Positions 8,404 through 17,478 of a stretch of 64,000 bases of DNA are shown in pieces (the stretch's first letter is position 1; each line of letters opens with the position of its first letter). The notes below the pieces were generated by a model that had not been told where the DNA came from, ran no database searches, and worked only from the letters and a program-made list of their open reading frames with translations. Made by a program: the position numbers and the translations under genes. This DNA comes from CAVXTF01 sp963701375 (GTDB lineage Bacteria; Actinomycetota; Acidimicrobiia; Acidimicrobiales; CAVXTF01): NCBI GenBank assembly GCA_963701375.1, contig CAVOZT010000001.1, forward strand, positions 961,583 through 1,025,582. The letters are read 5' to 3'.

Positions 8404-9297
8404 TTGGTGAGCAGGGTGGCGTCGGGGCTCACCGGGCAGGCAAGCGACGAGGCTGCGCCGATCGCTGCGGATACTTCGCTAGGAGACGCCGAGGCCGACG
8501 CCGAGACTCAGCCAGAGCGAGCCCTCGTGGTCGATCGCGTCTCTAAGAGCTTCGGCGAGGGTGACCGAAAGGTTCTCGCGTTGGACGGCGTCAACTTGTC
8601 GGTTGCGCGCGGAAAGTTCGTAACGGTCATCGGTCCGAGCGGTTGCGGGAAAACGACCCTTCTTCGGATCGTGGGCGGCCTGCTCGGCGTTTCATCCGGG
8701 AATGTGTCGATCTTCGGCGAACCGGTTGCTCGTGCGATCGAAGGCAAACGCATCGGCTTCGTTCCGCAGTCGCCCGCTCTTCTTCCGTGGCGCACCGTCC
8801 TCGAGAACGTGCGCCTTCCGCTCGAAGTCAACAAGAAGGCGGTTGCCGTCACCAACAGAGCAGTCGTCGATCCCGTTGCGGTCCTCGAGTCACTCGGGCT
8901 AGAAGACGCGCTCGACCGCCGACCGTCGCAATTGTCGGGTGGGATGCAACAGCGAGTTGCGATCGCCCGAGCATTCGTATTCGATCCCCCGATCCTGTTG
9001 ATGGACGAGCCATTTGCGGCAGTCGACGAACTCACCCGGGAGACCTTGCGCCACGAGCTGCTCTCGATCTGGCAGAAGAACAAGAAGACCGTCCTGTTCG
9101 TCACCCACTCGATCGCTGAGGCAATCGCGCTCTCCGACGCAGTCGTCGTGATGTCGTCCCATCCGGGACGGATACAGAGGGTGATTCCAGTGGATCTTCC
9201 TCGACCACGCGGAGACATGATCGAGACGACCGATGACTTTCACGAGCTCGAGCGCGAGGTGAGGCTCGAGATCAGGTCCGGGTGGGGAAACAAGTGA
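8404..9297 (+). CDS. ABC transporter ATP-binding protein, NitT/TauT (SsuB/ThiZ) type
   Basis: Up to 297 residues from the TTG at 8404; the GTG at 8407 is equally possible. Walker A GPSGCGKT is at about 77-84, the Q-loop in FVPQSPALLPWRTVLENV, the signature LSGGMQQR at about 177-184, Walker B ILLMDEP at about 197-203 and the switch His in VTHSIAEAI. The pattern LLPWRTVLENVRLPLEV and SIAEAIALSDAVVVMSSHPGRI is typical of the nitrate/taurine/thiamine-precursor importer family. It energises uptake of a small organic substrate with the permease and binding protein that follow. The stop overlaps the permease GTG as GTGA. The first 40 residues are an unusual acidic extension. The substrate cannot be told from this subunit. 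Confidence 0.92.
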   Translation: MVSRVASGLTGQASDEAAPIAADTSLGDAEADAETQPERALVVDRVSKSFGEGDRKVLALDGVNLSVARGKFVTVIGPSGCGKTTLLRIVGGLLGVSSGNVSIFGEPVARAIEGKRIGFVPQSPALLPWRTVLENVRLPLEVNKKAVAVTNRAVVDPVAVLESLGLEDALDRRPSQLSGGMQQRVAIARAFVFDPPILLMDEPFAAVDELTRETLRHELLSIWQKNKKTVLFVTHSIAEAIALSDAVVVMSSHPGRIQRVIPVDLPRPRGDMIETTDDFHELEREVRLEIRSGWGNK

Positions 9298-10091
9298 GGG
9301 GTGTCCCACCCGTATGGAGCAGTCGGTGGCTGCGGCCCTCGATCTGGGTCCCGCCGGTCATAGCACTGGGCGTGCTTGCCGGCGCCTGGCAGCTCTATGC
9401 GATTCACAACCCATATGTGATCCCACGGCTCCAAGAGATCTTCGACGACCTCGGGAGTCGGCCGGACCTTTATCTGAGAACGCGCTCACGACGCTCGAAG
9501 AGGCCTTGGTCGGAGCCGCTTTCGGTATGGGCGTGGCATTCCTGCTGGCGGTTCTGATGTCCTTCGTGAAGATGGTCGAGCGCGGCTCTGATGCCGCTCG
9601 CCGTCGTGCTCAACGTCACGCCTGTCATCGCGGTGGCTCCCGCCCTGGTCGTCGCGTTCGGATTCGGCGAGACGCCCAAATACGTCATCACGGCAGTTCT
9701 CGTCTTCTTTCCGTTCCTCATCAACTCGCTTATGGGCCTGCGTTCGGTCGATCCTCAAGCGCTTGACGTGATGAAGACACTCGACGCCTCGCGCTCGGAG
9801 ATCATGAGAAAGCTCAGCCTTCCGAGCAGCCTTCCGTTCCTCTTTGCGGCCGCTCGGATCTGCATGCCACTGAGTCTCATCGGTGCTGTCGTGGCGGAGT
9901 TCGTCGCCGCTGGAACCACTAACGGATTGGGCACGCTCATCGTGACCGCAGCGTCCTCCGGAGATCTGAAGACCATATATGCCTCGGTCTTCGTCCTTTC
10001 ACTCATGGGGGTAGCGCTGTTCCTCGTGGTCGTCCTGGTTCAGAGCCGAGTTTTGACATGGCACAGCTCTGAAGCATCGAGGGATCGATGA
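9294..10091 (+). CDS. ABC transporter permease, NitT/TauT type (two compensating frameshifts)
   Basis: Membrane subunit of the importer. The GTG at 9294 overlaps the ATPase stop. The frame begins with WVPPVIALGVLAGAWQLYA (first helix) and changes at about 9475 (after RPDLYL). It then reads LTTLEEALVGAAFGMGVAFLLAVLMSF in another frame and returns near 9590 to PLAVVLNVTPVIAVAPALVVAFGFG. The coupling loop LDASRSEIMRKLSLPSSLPFLFAAARI, the EAA motif that contacts the ATPase, is intact. With a one-base deletion and a one-base insertion corrected the protein has 265 residues, normal for the family. Because the ATPase and binding protein are intact, I read the shifts as sequence errors; true inactivation is possible. 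Conserved parts favour BPD_transp_1 of the SsuC/TauC type. Confidence 0.85.
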
Positions 10092-10199
10092 GATTTGCCC
10101 GTGGTCCAGTTGTGAAATTCTGCGACGTCCCGTCTGTCGGACGAATCTCTCGACCTGGTATAAGAGGTTCCCCACACGAACGGGCGGAGGAGCTGACCG

Positions 10200-11291
10200 G
10201 TGGAATGCAGGTCGAGATTGCCAGGCACAGCACGGGCTCTGGGCGCGCTCCTCGCTATGACCGTCGCATTCACGGCGTGCTCGAAATCGGTGGGCTCGAC
10301 AGCCGGTTCCATCCCCGGTTCATTGGTGGGTAGATCTGAATGCGCGGCAAATCAGGCTGCCGGCACCATCAATTACGTGTCTCCGTTCGGCTACGACGCG
10401 TCAGCCGGCATCATCGATGTGATCGCCGCACAACAGCTCGGGTACTTCCGCGATCTCTGCCTCACGACCTCGATCATCATCTCGACGGACTCGGCATCTT
10501 TGGTCTCTGCAGGGACGGCGACGACGACGAGCACCGGTTCGGCCGCTGACTTCCTGGTCGCGGTCGCCAACGGGTCGAACATCGTCGCCGTCGCCACCTA
10601 CGGCGACACCTCGGACTACTGCATCATCACGCGTAAGAGCATCACGAGCTTGGTGGGGCTCGAGGGCCATACCCTCGGCTATCACTTCGTTCAAGAGGCA
10701 CCCGATCTGGAGATGCTCTCGGCTGCGGGGGTGGACGTCGCCAAGGTCCAAATGGTCAACACGTCGAACTTCGATCCCAACCAGATCGTTCAAGACAGGA
10801 TCGACGCCGTTGACTGCTACCAGTCCAACGAGCCGTTGACCCTGAAGGCAGAAGGCGCCCAGTACAACGAGTTCACTCCCTCGCAGTACGGAGTATCGGG
10901 CACCTACAACGTGCAGTTCTTCAACGCAAAGTTCTTGAAGGCGCACTACGCGGCCGCGACTGATTGGATGCGCGCAGATCTGCACGCGTTTGCATACTGC
11001 GAGGCCAATCAAGCCCGCTGTGTGAGCATCGAGCAGCAGTACGCGCAGAGTAAAGGCGCAGACTTCGTGTTGAGCCACGAGCAGAAGGTGTGGCAGCTCG
11101 AATCGGCATTGTCGCGTAACTACACGCTTCCCGGCGAAGGAATCGGCGTCGAGTCGTATGGGGAGTGGCAACCCGAAGCGAAAGAGGTGGTCAAGTTCCA
11201 CCTGGTGAAGGCCGTTCCCCCGTTGGCGACTTGTGAGAACGTGTCGATGGTCGCGTCCCTCTATATGGGAAAGAATCTCATCTGGCCATAG
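10200..11291 (+). CDS. ABC transporter substrate-binding lipoprotein (NMT1/THI5-like)
   Basis: 363 residues. A signal peptide ends in a lipobox-like AFTAC with Cys27, so the protein is probably lipid-anchored outside the membrane. The mature part has the NMT1/SsuA-type order: NYVSPFGYDASAGIIDVIAAQQLGYFRD near 57-85 (ligand-facing first lobe), then VAVATYGDTSDYCIITRKSITSLVGLEGHTLGYHF near 145-180 and IDAVDCYQSNEPLTL near 220. These proteins bind thiamine pyrimidine precursors, nitrate, aliphatic sulfonates or similar ligands. GGAGGA at 10185-10190 precedes the GTG at 10200 with good spacing. The last 14 bp overlap the convergent GntR gene. The ligand is not predictable from what I see. Confidence 0.85.
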   Translation: MECRSRLPGTARALGALLAMTVAFTACSKSVGSTAGSIPGSLVGRSECAANQAAGTINYVSPFGYDASAGIIDVIAAQQLGYFRDLCLTTSIIISTDSASLVSAGTATTTSTGSAADFLVAVANGSNIVAVATYGDTSDYCIITRKSITSLVGLEGHTLGYHFVQEAPDLEMLSAAGVDVAKVQMVNTSNFDPNQIVQDRIDAVDCYQSNEPLTLKAEGAQYNEFTPSQYGVSGTYNVQFFNAKFLKAHYAAATDWMRADLHAFAYCEANQARCVSIEQQYAQSKGADFVLSHEQKVWQLESALSRNYTLPGEGIGVESYGEWQPEAKEVVKFHLVKAVPPLATCENVSMVASLYMGKNLIWP

Positions 11292-11928
11292 CTCCGTCGG
11301 TTGTCGCGGAGTCAGCCAGGTGCTGTTGCGCCTGGGTATCCAAGATGTGTCGTCTCATGCATTTCGCCGCAGCTTTCGGGTCGCGCCGTTGCAGCGCCTC
11401 TAACAGCTCGCGGTGTTGAGCGTTCGATCGGTCATCGGGTGGCACGCGAGCAGCACTCTGTAGGGAGTGCCATAGCAAGTTGAGCAGGGAAAGCAGCATG
11501 GGGGAGCGGGTGCACTCGAAGATCGCAAAGTGGAAGCGGCGATCGAGTGCGCCCCAGGCCGGGTCGTCTCGAGAGCACGAACTGACCTGCTGAAAGACGA
11601 CTGCCAAGAGCTGCAGGTCCTCGTCGGTCACCTTGGTTGCCGCCAGCTCGGCTGCGAGCGACTCGAGCTCGGCACGAATGAGGAGGTTCTCCTGGAGCGT
11701 GGCGTCCTCGGCCCGCGCAACCGTCGCACCTCGGTGAAGCTCGTTCGTGACGAAGCCTTCGGTCTCGAGTTGACGCAGAGCCTCGCGAACAGGGGTGGGG
11801 CTGACCCTGAAACGGTCGGCCAGATCGCGTTGACGAAGAACGGACCCAGCCTGGAGCTCGCCATTTTGGATGAGCTCCCGGATGCCCCGGGCGACGATGT
11901 CGCTCTTGCTCAAGTAGTCGGTGTTCAT
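11278..11928 (-). CDS. GntR-family regulator, FadR (FCD) subfamily
   Basis: 216 residues from the ATG at 11926-11928. An upstream in-frame Met is possible but would run over the palindrome at 11962. The N-terminal winged helix contains SDIVARGIRELIQNGELQAGSVLRQRDLADRFRVSPTPVREALRQLETEGFV. The C-terminal all-helical FCD domain follows, with its usual metal or ligand pocket residues: an Asp/His pattern in LDRRFHFAIFECT, plus AQHRELLEAL and CMRRHI. It is divergent from a 3-hydroxyacyl-CoA dehydrogenase and convergent on the ABC importer. A dicarboxylate, hydroxy-acid or CoA-pathway effector would fit this setting, but that is inference. Confidence 0.9.
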   Translation of the reverse strand: MNTDYLSKSDIVARGIRELIQNGELQAGSVLRQRDLADRFRVSPTPVREALRQLETEGFVTNELHRGATVARAEDATLQENLLIRAELESLAAELAATKVTDEDLQLLAVVFQQVSSCSRDDPAWGALDRRFHFAIFECTRSPMLLSLLNLLWHSLQSAARVPPDDRSNAQHRELLEALQRRDPKAAAKCMRRHILDTQAQQHLADSATTDGAMAR

Positions 11929-11961
11929 AGGGGACCCGTCCAGCCAGGAACCAACACTACT

Positions 11962-11978
11962 TGATATATTGTGTGTCA
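11962..11978. promoter_or_regulatory. Partial palindrome between GntR gene and dehydrogenase, candidate operator
   Basis: A 17-bp imperfect palindrome with outer TGA/TCA lies between the divergent starts at 11928 and 12017. It shares the core TGATATA and 10 of 17 positions with the perfect palindrome at 8293-8309. The AT-rich run around it could also hold the promoters. A self-regulating GntR site is the simplest reading. Confidence 0.4.
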
Positions 11979-12016
11979 TATGGCAGATCGTTGCCACGCG
12001 GGATCACTGTTTGCCG

Positions 12017-12907
12017 ATGAGTGAGTCGGCCGCGCCTGAGACGGCCGCATCGATCGAACGGGTCGGGGTCGTCGGTGCCGGTTTGATGGGGTCCGGTATC
12101 GCTGAGGTCTGTGCCCGTGCCGGCCTCGAAGTCGTCGTTCGCGAGGTGAGCTCTGCTGCGTTGGCCGAAGGGGAAACCAGAATCAATCGTTCTCTGGATC
12201 GGGGCGTCTCTTCTGGCAAGTTGACCGAGGAGGCCAGGCGCGAAGCCATCGATCGGATGACGCTCACCACCTCGATGGAGGACCTCGCGGCGTGCCAGAT
12301 GGTCATAGAGGCCGTCGTCGAAGACGAGACCGCAAAGTTGGAGGTCTTCGCTGCTCTCGACGAGGTGGTTTCTGAACCTCAGGCCGTGCTCGCGTCCAAC
12401 ACGTCCTCTATCCCGATCATGACGCTTGCCATGGCGACTGCTCGGCCCGAGCGGGTCGTCGGGATCCATTTCTTCAATCCGGTTCCGGTGCTCAAGCTGG
12501 TCGAGTTGGTCACTTCTCTGGTTACGAGTGACCAAACCGCCCAAACAGCGCGAGCGTTTGCGACCGACCGCCTGGGCAAGAAGGTCATTGCCTCTCAGGA
12601 CAGGGCTGGATTCGTCGTGAACGCGCTGTTGATCCCCTACATATTGAGCGCAGTGAGAATGTTCGAATCCGGATTCGCGACTGCAGAAGACATCGACACC
12701 GGGATGGTGGAAGGTTGTGCGCACCCAATGGGGCCGCTCGCTCTCGCCGATCTGATCGGGCTGGATACGACCCGGGCAGTAGCGGATTCGATGTACGAGG
12801 AGTTCAAAGAACCCTTGTACGCTCCGCCGCCACTTCTCGTGCGGATGGTCGACGCCGGTCTTCTTGGACGCAAGACGGGCAGGGGCTTCTATCCGTATCG
12901 CAAGTGA
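12017..12907 (+). CDS. 3-hydroxybutyryl-CoA dehydrogenase
   Basis: 296 residues from the ATG at 12017, which gives the family N-terminus; the frame is open further upstream without homology. The enzyme reduces acetoacetyl-CoA or oxidises 3-hydroxybutyryl-CoA with NAD(P). The dinucleotide-binding loop GAGLMGSG is at about 20-27. The catalytic His lies in VGIHFFNPVPVLKLVE, with the NTSSIPI loop before it. The C-terminal helical domain contains DRAGFVVNALLIPYI and TGMVEGCAHPMGPLALADLIGLD. Length is normal. It faces away from the GntR regulator and probably shares control with the ABC importer, suggesting import and beta-oxidation-type breakdown or polyhydroxybutyrate-related metabolism. It converges on the response regulator gene with an 17-bp gap. 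Confidence 0.93.
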   Translation: MSESAAPETAASIERVGVVGAGLMGSGIAEVCARAGLEVVVREVSSAALAEGETRINRSLDRGVSSGKLTEEARREAIDRMTLTTSMEDLAACQMVIEAVVEDETAKLEVFAALDEVVSEPQAVLASNTSSIPIMTLAMATARPERVVGIHFFNPVPVLKLVELVTSLVTSDQTAQTARAFATDRLGKKVIASQDRAGFVVNALLIPYILSAVRMFESGFATAEDIDTGMVEGCAHPMGPLALADLIGLDTTRAVADSMYEEFKEPLYAPPPLLVRMVDAGLLGRKTGRGFYPYRK

Positions 12908-12917
12908 ATTTGCCGCG

Positions 12918-12930
12918 ACCTGCCTCAGGT
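12918..12930. terminator. Small hairpin between convergent genes
   Basis: Arms ACCTG and CAGGT around a 3-base loop lie at the meeting point of the dehydrogenase and response regulator genes, overlapping the latter's stop. There is no clear T-tract, so it is at best a weak bidirectional stop. Confidence 0.25.
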
Positions 12931-13602
12931 GGCGAGCTTGTAGCCCATACCTCGCACAGTGAGGATGTGCCGGGGGTTGGCAGGGTCCGGTTCGATCTTG
13001 GTCCTGAGCCTCCGCACATGCACGTCCACGAGGCGACCGTCGCCGAAGTAGTCGTATCCCCACACACGGTCGAGTAGCTGCTCGCGGCTCAGCACCTTGC
13101 CGGGGTTGGCCGCGAGCTCGCAAAGCAGCCGGAACTCGGTGCGAGTGCAGTGCACCTCTACGCCGTCGCGCTTCACGGTTCCCTCTTCTGGGCTCACCTC
13201 CACGTCACCGAAACTGAACATGCTCGGTTCGTCGAGGGAGCGCACTCGCCGGAGCAGCGCCCTTATCCGGGCCGAGAGCTCCTTGGCTACGAACGGCTTG
13301 GTCACATAGTCGTCGGCTCCGGCTTCGAGGCCGGCCACCACGTCGTGGGTGTCGGTTCTGGCTGTGACGACGATCACCGGCACGGTGCTCGTTCGCCGAA
13401 TCTGCCGGCAGCATTCGAAGCCGTCCATGCCCGGGAGCATGAGATCGATAAGGGCGACGTCAGGAGGCTGTTCGTTGAAGCGGTCGAGTGCCACCTCGCC
13501 GCTCGCGGCCTCTTCGACCTCGTAACCCTCTTCTTCGAGGGCGAGCCGGATCGAAGTACGGATTCGTTCGTCGTCCTCGACAAGGAGGATCCGGGAGCTC
13601 AC
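12925..13602 (-). CDS. OmpR-family response regulator (MtrA-like)
   Basis: 225 residues. The receiver domain has acidic residues E9, D10 and D11, phospho-acceptor D53 in VALIDLMLPGMDGF, T80 in VVTART and K102 in DDYVTKPF. A winged-helix DNA-binding domain follows (about 130-225, with TRTEFRLLCELAANPGKVLSREQLLDRVWG and RRLRTKIEP). All switch residues are present. It has no adjacent kinase; the closest is the MtrB-like kinase at 6570-8144, so the two may form a pair separated by an insertion. Orphan regulation by another kinase is the alternative. Confidence 0.92.
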   Translation of the reverse strand: MSSRILLVEDDERIRTSIRLALEEEGYEVEEAASGEVALDRFNEQPPDVALIDLMLPGMDGFECCRQIRRTSTVPVIVVTARTDTHDVVAGLEAGADDYVTKPFVAKELSARIRALLRRVRSLDEPSMFSFGDVEVSPEEGTVKRDGVEVHCTRTEFRLLCELAANPGKVLSREQLLDRVWGYDYFGDGRLVDVHVRRLRTKIEPDPANPRHILTVRGMGYKLAT

Positions 13603-13731
13603 CCGTCAATCCTCGCCGATCGCAGGCGCCCCGCACGCGCATCAGCGTCGCGGCAGAGAATTTTTCGGTGTATGTGGCTCGCCTTGAACCGACGAGGCTG
13701 CGAGGCCCGGCTGGCCAGAGTGGTTCCTCGG

Positions 13732-15420
13732 TCAGCTCAGCCAGATCTGGGTCGGCCAGATCGTGCCCTGGCTGAAGCCCAGGGCCTTGCCTCCGGCCGG
13801 CAGCGTCAAACCGATGAAGTTCTGCACATTCGCCGCCGTGGCGATAGACCAGACCGCACGGTCGAGCCAGATGTAAGGAATGTCCACGTCAAAGCGCTGT
13901 GCCACCTTCTGGTATGCAGCGTTGCGTACCGAAGGCGTGGCACTTCGCCGGCCTTGCTGCAGAGCGTCCTCCACCAACGAATCGTTGTTGCGGGTCATGT
14001 CGATCGCCAGGTTCCCGAGGATCTCGGTCGGGCTCCAGAAAACGTAATTGAGGTCTGGGTCAACGGCCGCGAACTGCCTCCAGAGCAGCGCATCGAACTT
14101 GCCAGCAAGAGCGTCGTTGATCAATTCAGCCTGTTGAACTTGCTGGGCACCGATGTTGGCGCTGATCCCCACGGTTTGGAGCGCCGACTGGATGTAAGTG
14201 GCCGCCCGTATTGTCGCTGCGTCCGTCGTGGTTCCGAGTATGAAGTTGACGGGCTTGCCTTCCGACTTCAGCTGGGTGACGAGTGACTGTGCCTTGGACG
14301 GGTTGTACGTGGGGTACGTCGAGGTCGATGGCTGGAAGGGACTCCCCGGAGTGAACACACTCGTGGATACCGCGTTGATCCCGAAGTTGATGGCCCGCTT
14401 GTAACTCGTCAGGTCGAGAGCCATCACGACCGCCTCGCGGAACCTCACCTCGTTGAAGGGAGGCTTCGACAGATTGAGCAAGATGCAGCCCATGTCAGGC
14501 TCGCCCAGGATCGGACCCGAGTCGTCCACGTACCCGATGTTCGACTGTTTGCGGAAATTCTGGATGCTCTGCGGGTCGTCGGTGTGAAGAGCTTGAACCG
14601 CTCCGGACGCCAAGGCGTTGTCGCGTGACTGTGCCTCAGGGATCGGCTTGTAGGTGATGCTGTCGAGGTAGGGAAGACCCGCACGCCAGTAGTGGGGGTT
14701 CTTGGTGGCTGTGAAGTGGTCGTTCACGACCCACTCTTTGAACACGAAGGGGCCGGTTCCGATCGGGTGGTTCGTACCGTTCTTGTTGGCGATCATGGCG
14801 GGGGGGATCGTCCACGCGAGCTGGCCTCCGATTCCCCCGGCCAGATAGGCGTCGAACGGCACCCAGGGCTGATTCATCTTGACCGACACGGTCAGTGGCC
14901 CCGTCGCCGTGATGTGTTGGATCGGCTTTGCGGTGAAGCTGTACACGCCTGTCAAGAAGTGCTCGAGGCTTCCGACTATCGCCGCGGCGTCGCACGAGCT
15001 CCCGTCGTGGAAGACGACGTTCGGCCGCATGGTGATGGTCCATTCGGAATAGTCGGCGTTCGGAGTGACGGCTTGGGCGAGATAAGGCTGGATCGTGCCG
15101 TCTGCGGCGACAGTGGTGAGCGGGTCGAAGACCGTTCGGGCGTAGATGATCCCGGTCGCGTCAAAACGGGCACTGGCGGGGTCAAAGCCTTGCTCCTCTG
15201 CCTCGACCGCGAACGTCACCTGACCTCCGGGCTTTGGGGTTGCCGACGAGAGGCCATTGTTCTTGGACGCCCCGTGGTTCGAGCCGGTGCCGCCACCCGG
15301 GTTCGCGCTGTTGGAAGAGCAAGCTGCGAGAAGGCCTCCGGCCCCTCCTGCCGCGGTGAGACCCGCTGCTGTGGCGGCTCCGCGAGCGAGGAACGATCGG
15401 CGGTCGATTCGGTCGGACAC
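13732..15420 (-). CDS. Tat-exported peptide/nickel-type ABC substrate-binding lipoprotein (SBP family 5)
   Basis: 562 residues from the GTG at 15418-15420, chosen because AAGGGGG sits just upstream and the protein then begins with a twin-arginine leader. DRRSFLARG is at about residues 6-14, followed by a hydrophobic stretch and lipobox LLAAC with Cys34. The mature protein is a DppA/OppA-like binding protein: KPGGQVTFAVEAEEQGFDPASA, FDPLTTVAADGTIQPYLAQAVTPN, TITMRPNVVFHDGSSCDAAAIVGSLEHFL and GTGPFVFKEW, all typical. It would bind peptides, opines or other solutes outside the cell. No permease or ATPase genes are next to it, so it works with a transporter encoded elsewhere or as a sensor. An Asn/Gly/Ser-rich linker follows the lipid anchor. 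Confidence 0.9.
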   Translation of the reverse strand: MSDRIDRRSFLARGAATAAGLTAAGGAGGLLAACSSNSANPGGGTGSNHGASKNNGLSSATPKPGGQVTFAVEAEEQGFDPASARFDATGIIYARTVFDPLTTVAADGTIQPYLAQAVTPNADYSEWTITMRPNVVFHDGSSCDAAAIVGSLEHFLTGVYSFTAKPIQHITATGPLTVSVKMNQPWVPFDAYLAGGIGGQLAWTIPPAMIANKNGTNHPIGTGPFVFKEWVVNDHFTATKNPHYWRAGLPYLDSITYKPIPEAQSRDNALASGAVQALHTDDPQSIQNFRKQSNIGYVDDSGPILGEPDMGCILLNLSKPPFNEVRFREAVVMALDLTSYKRAINFGINAVSTSVFTPGSPFQPSTSTYPTYNPSKAQSLVTQLKSEGKPVNFILGTTTDAATIRAATYIQSALQTVGISANIGAQQVQQAELINDALAGKFDALLWRQFAAVDPDLNYVFWSPTEILGNLAIDMTRNNDSLVEDALQQGRRSATPSVRNAAYQKVAQRFDVDIPYIWLDRAVWSIATAANVQNFIGLTLPAGGKALGFSQGTIWPTQIWLS

Positions 15421-15574
15421 ATTTCCCCCTTGGTTCCGCCTGGCTTCTGCGGTCTGGGTATGGTCGGTAGGCGACCCGTCTAGGCCCCCCGGGCCTCCCA
15501 CACCCGCGTGCGCGCGGGCAGCGGGCGTCACAATAGCGCCAGCCGGCCTTCGCGTAGGGGTAGCTTCGCGAGCC

Positions 15575-16468
15575 GTGACCTGGGACCTCGAGGGATTCGG
15601 TTCCTCGCTCGCCGGGCACGCGGCTGCGACTAGGCGTGCATATGTCGCCGACGTAGCCGGCTTTGTCGAGTGGGCCGAACGGGGCGGGACGTCAACGCCC
15701 GATCAAATCGACAGAGCGCATCTGCGGCGCTACCTCGCGTACCTGGCGACCCGTCGTTACGCAAGGGCGTCGATTGCACGAAAAGCGGCCGCGCTGCGTT
15801 GCTACTTTGCTTGGCTCTCTCGGGCAGGCGGGCTCGAGGTCGATCCGGCGCGACGCCTGGGAGCTCCGACCGGCGCTTCCAGGCTGCCGCGAGTGCTGGA
15901 AAGGGCAGAGATGGCGACGATTCTCGACGCCCCGCATTCGGTCCGGAATGCAGACTCGGGGGAGCTAGAGGGCGCCGTGAAGATCCGCGACCATGCCGTT
16001 CTCGAGCTGCTCTACGGTTGCGGGCTCCGAGTGGCCGAGCTGTGCGGCCTCGACATCGGCGACCTGGACTTGGTCAACCGGACAGTCACGGTGGTGGGCA
16101 AGGGCAACAAGCAGCGACGGATCCCTATGCACGAGCGGTGTGCGGAGTCGATCTCGGCATGGTTGGGCGACACGAGAGGAATGCTCGTGGGGCAGCTGAC
16201 GCCGCCTCAGGCTGCGTTTCTGAACAGGAGGGGCCGGCGCCTCGGGACCAGAGATGTCCGACGGATCGTCGACCGGTGGTCACCCGCTCCTGCTCACCCT
16301 CACGCCCTGCGCCACACCTTTGCCACCCACCTGCTCGACGGCGGAGCGGACCTCCGAGTAGTCCAAGAACTTCTGGGTCACGCCAGCCTGTCGACCACGC
16401 AGGTCTACACTCATGTAAGCAAGGAGCGGCTTCTTGCCGTCCACGGCGCCACTCATCCCAGGGCCTAG
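15575..16468 (+). CDS. xerC: Tyrosine recombinase XerC
   Basis: 297 residues from the GTG at 15575, which gives the normal N-terminus. SAM-like core-binding domain about 1-105, catalytic domain 110-290. Catalytic residues: R152 (CGLRVAELCGL), K176 (GKGNKQRR), H243 and R246 (HALRHTFAT), H269 (LLGHAS) and Y278 (TTQVYTHV). Xer recombinases resolve chromosome dimers at dif sites with FtsK. The position before whiG and rpsB is a conserved actinobacterial chromosomal neighbourhood, so this is a housekeeping enzyme and not a phage integrase. No att-like repeats are seen beside it. Confidence 0.92.
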   Translation: MTWDLEGFGSSLAGHAAATRRAYVADVAGFVEWAERGGTSTPDQIDRAHLRRYLAYLATRRYARASIARKAAALRCYFAWLSRAGGLEVDPARRLGAPTGASRLPRVLERAEMATILDAPHSVRNADSGELEGAVKIRDHAVLELLYGCGLRVAELCGLDIGDLDLVNRTVTVVGKGNKQRRIPMHERCAESISAWLGDTRGMLVGQLTPPQAAFLNRRGRRLGTRDVRRIVDRWSPAPAHPHALRHTFATHLLDGGADLRVVQELLGHASLSTTQVYTHVSKERLLAVHGATHPRA

Positions 16469-16476
16469 GGGGCTGC

Positions 16477-17322
<846 letters not shown>

Positions 17323-17415
17323 TCCCCCAGGTGGTGACCAAGTCGCCCTGCCTGTAAGATCTATTTGCTGATCGTGCAGCCGGCGATGAGCATTCAATAG
17401 TTCCACTAAGCACCT

Positions 17416-17451
17416 GGCGCGCCCACGGTCGTCCCAAAAGGGCGTAGCGCC
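17416..17451 (+). promoter_or_regulatory. Possible structured leader before rpsB
   Basis: In the 156-bp gap before rpsB, outer arms GGCGC (17416-17420) and GCGCC (17447-17451) enclose inner arms GCCC/GGGC around an A-rich loop. It ends shortly before the ribosome binding site. Leaders of rpsB can be bound by S2 for feedback control; whether this one is such an element is a guess. Confidence 0.25.
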
Positions 17452-17478
17452 GGGGAAGGACAACCGATGGGAGGAAAA

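Noticed and set aside
15575..16468. Tyrosine recombinase as a sign of an integrated element
   Set aside because: It is XerC by sequence and lies in the conserved xerC-whiG-rpsB order; no attachment repeats, tRNA or phage genes are nearby.
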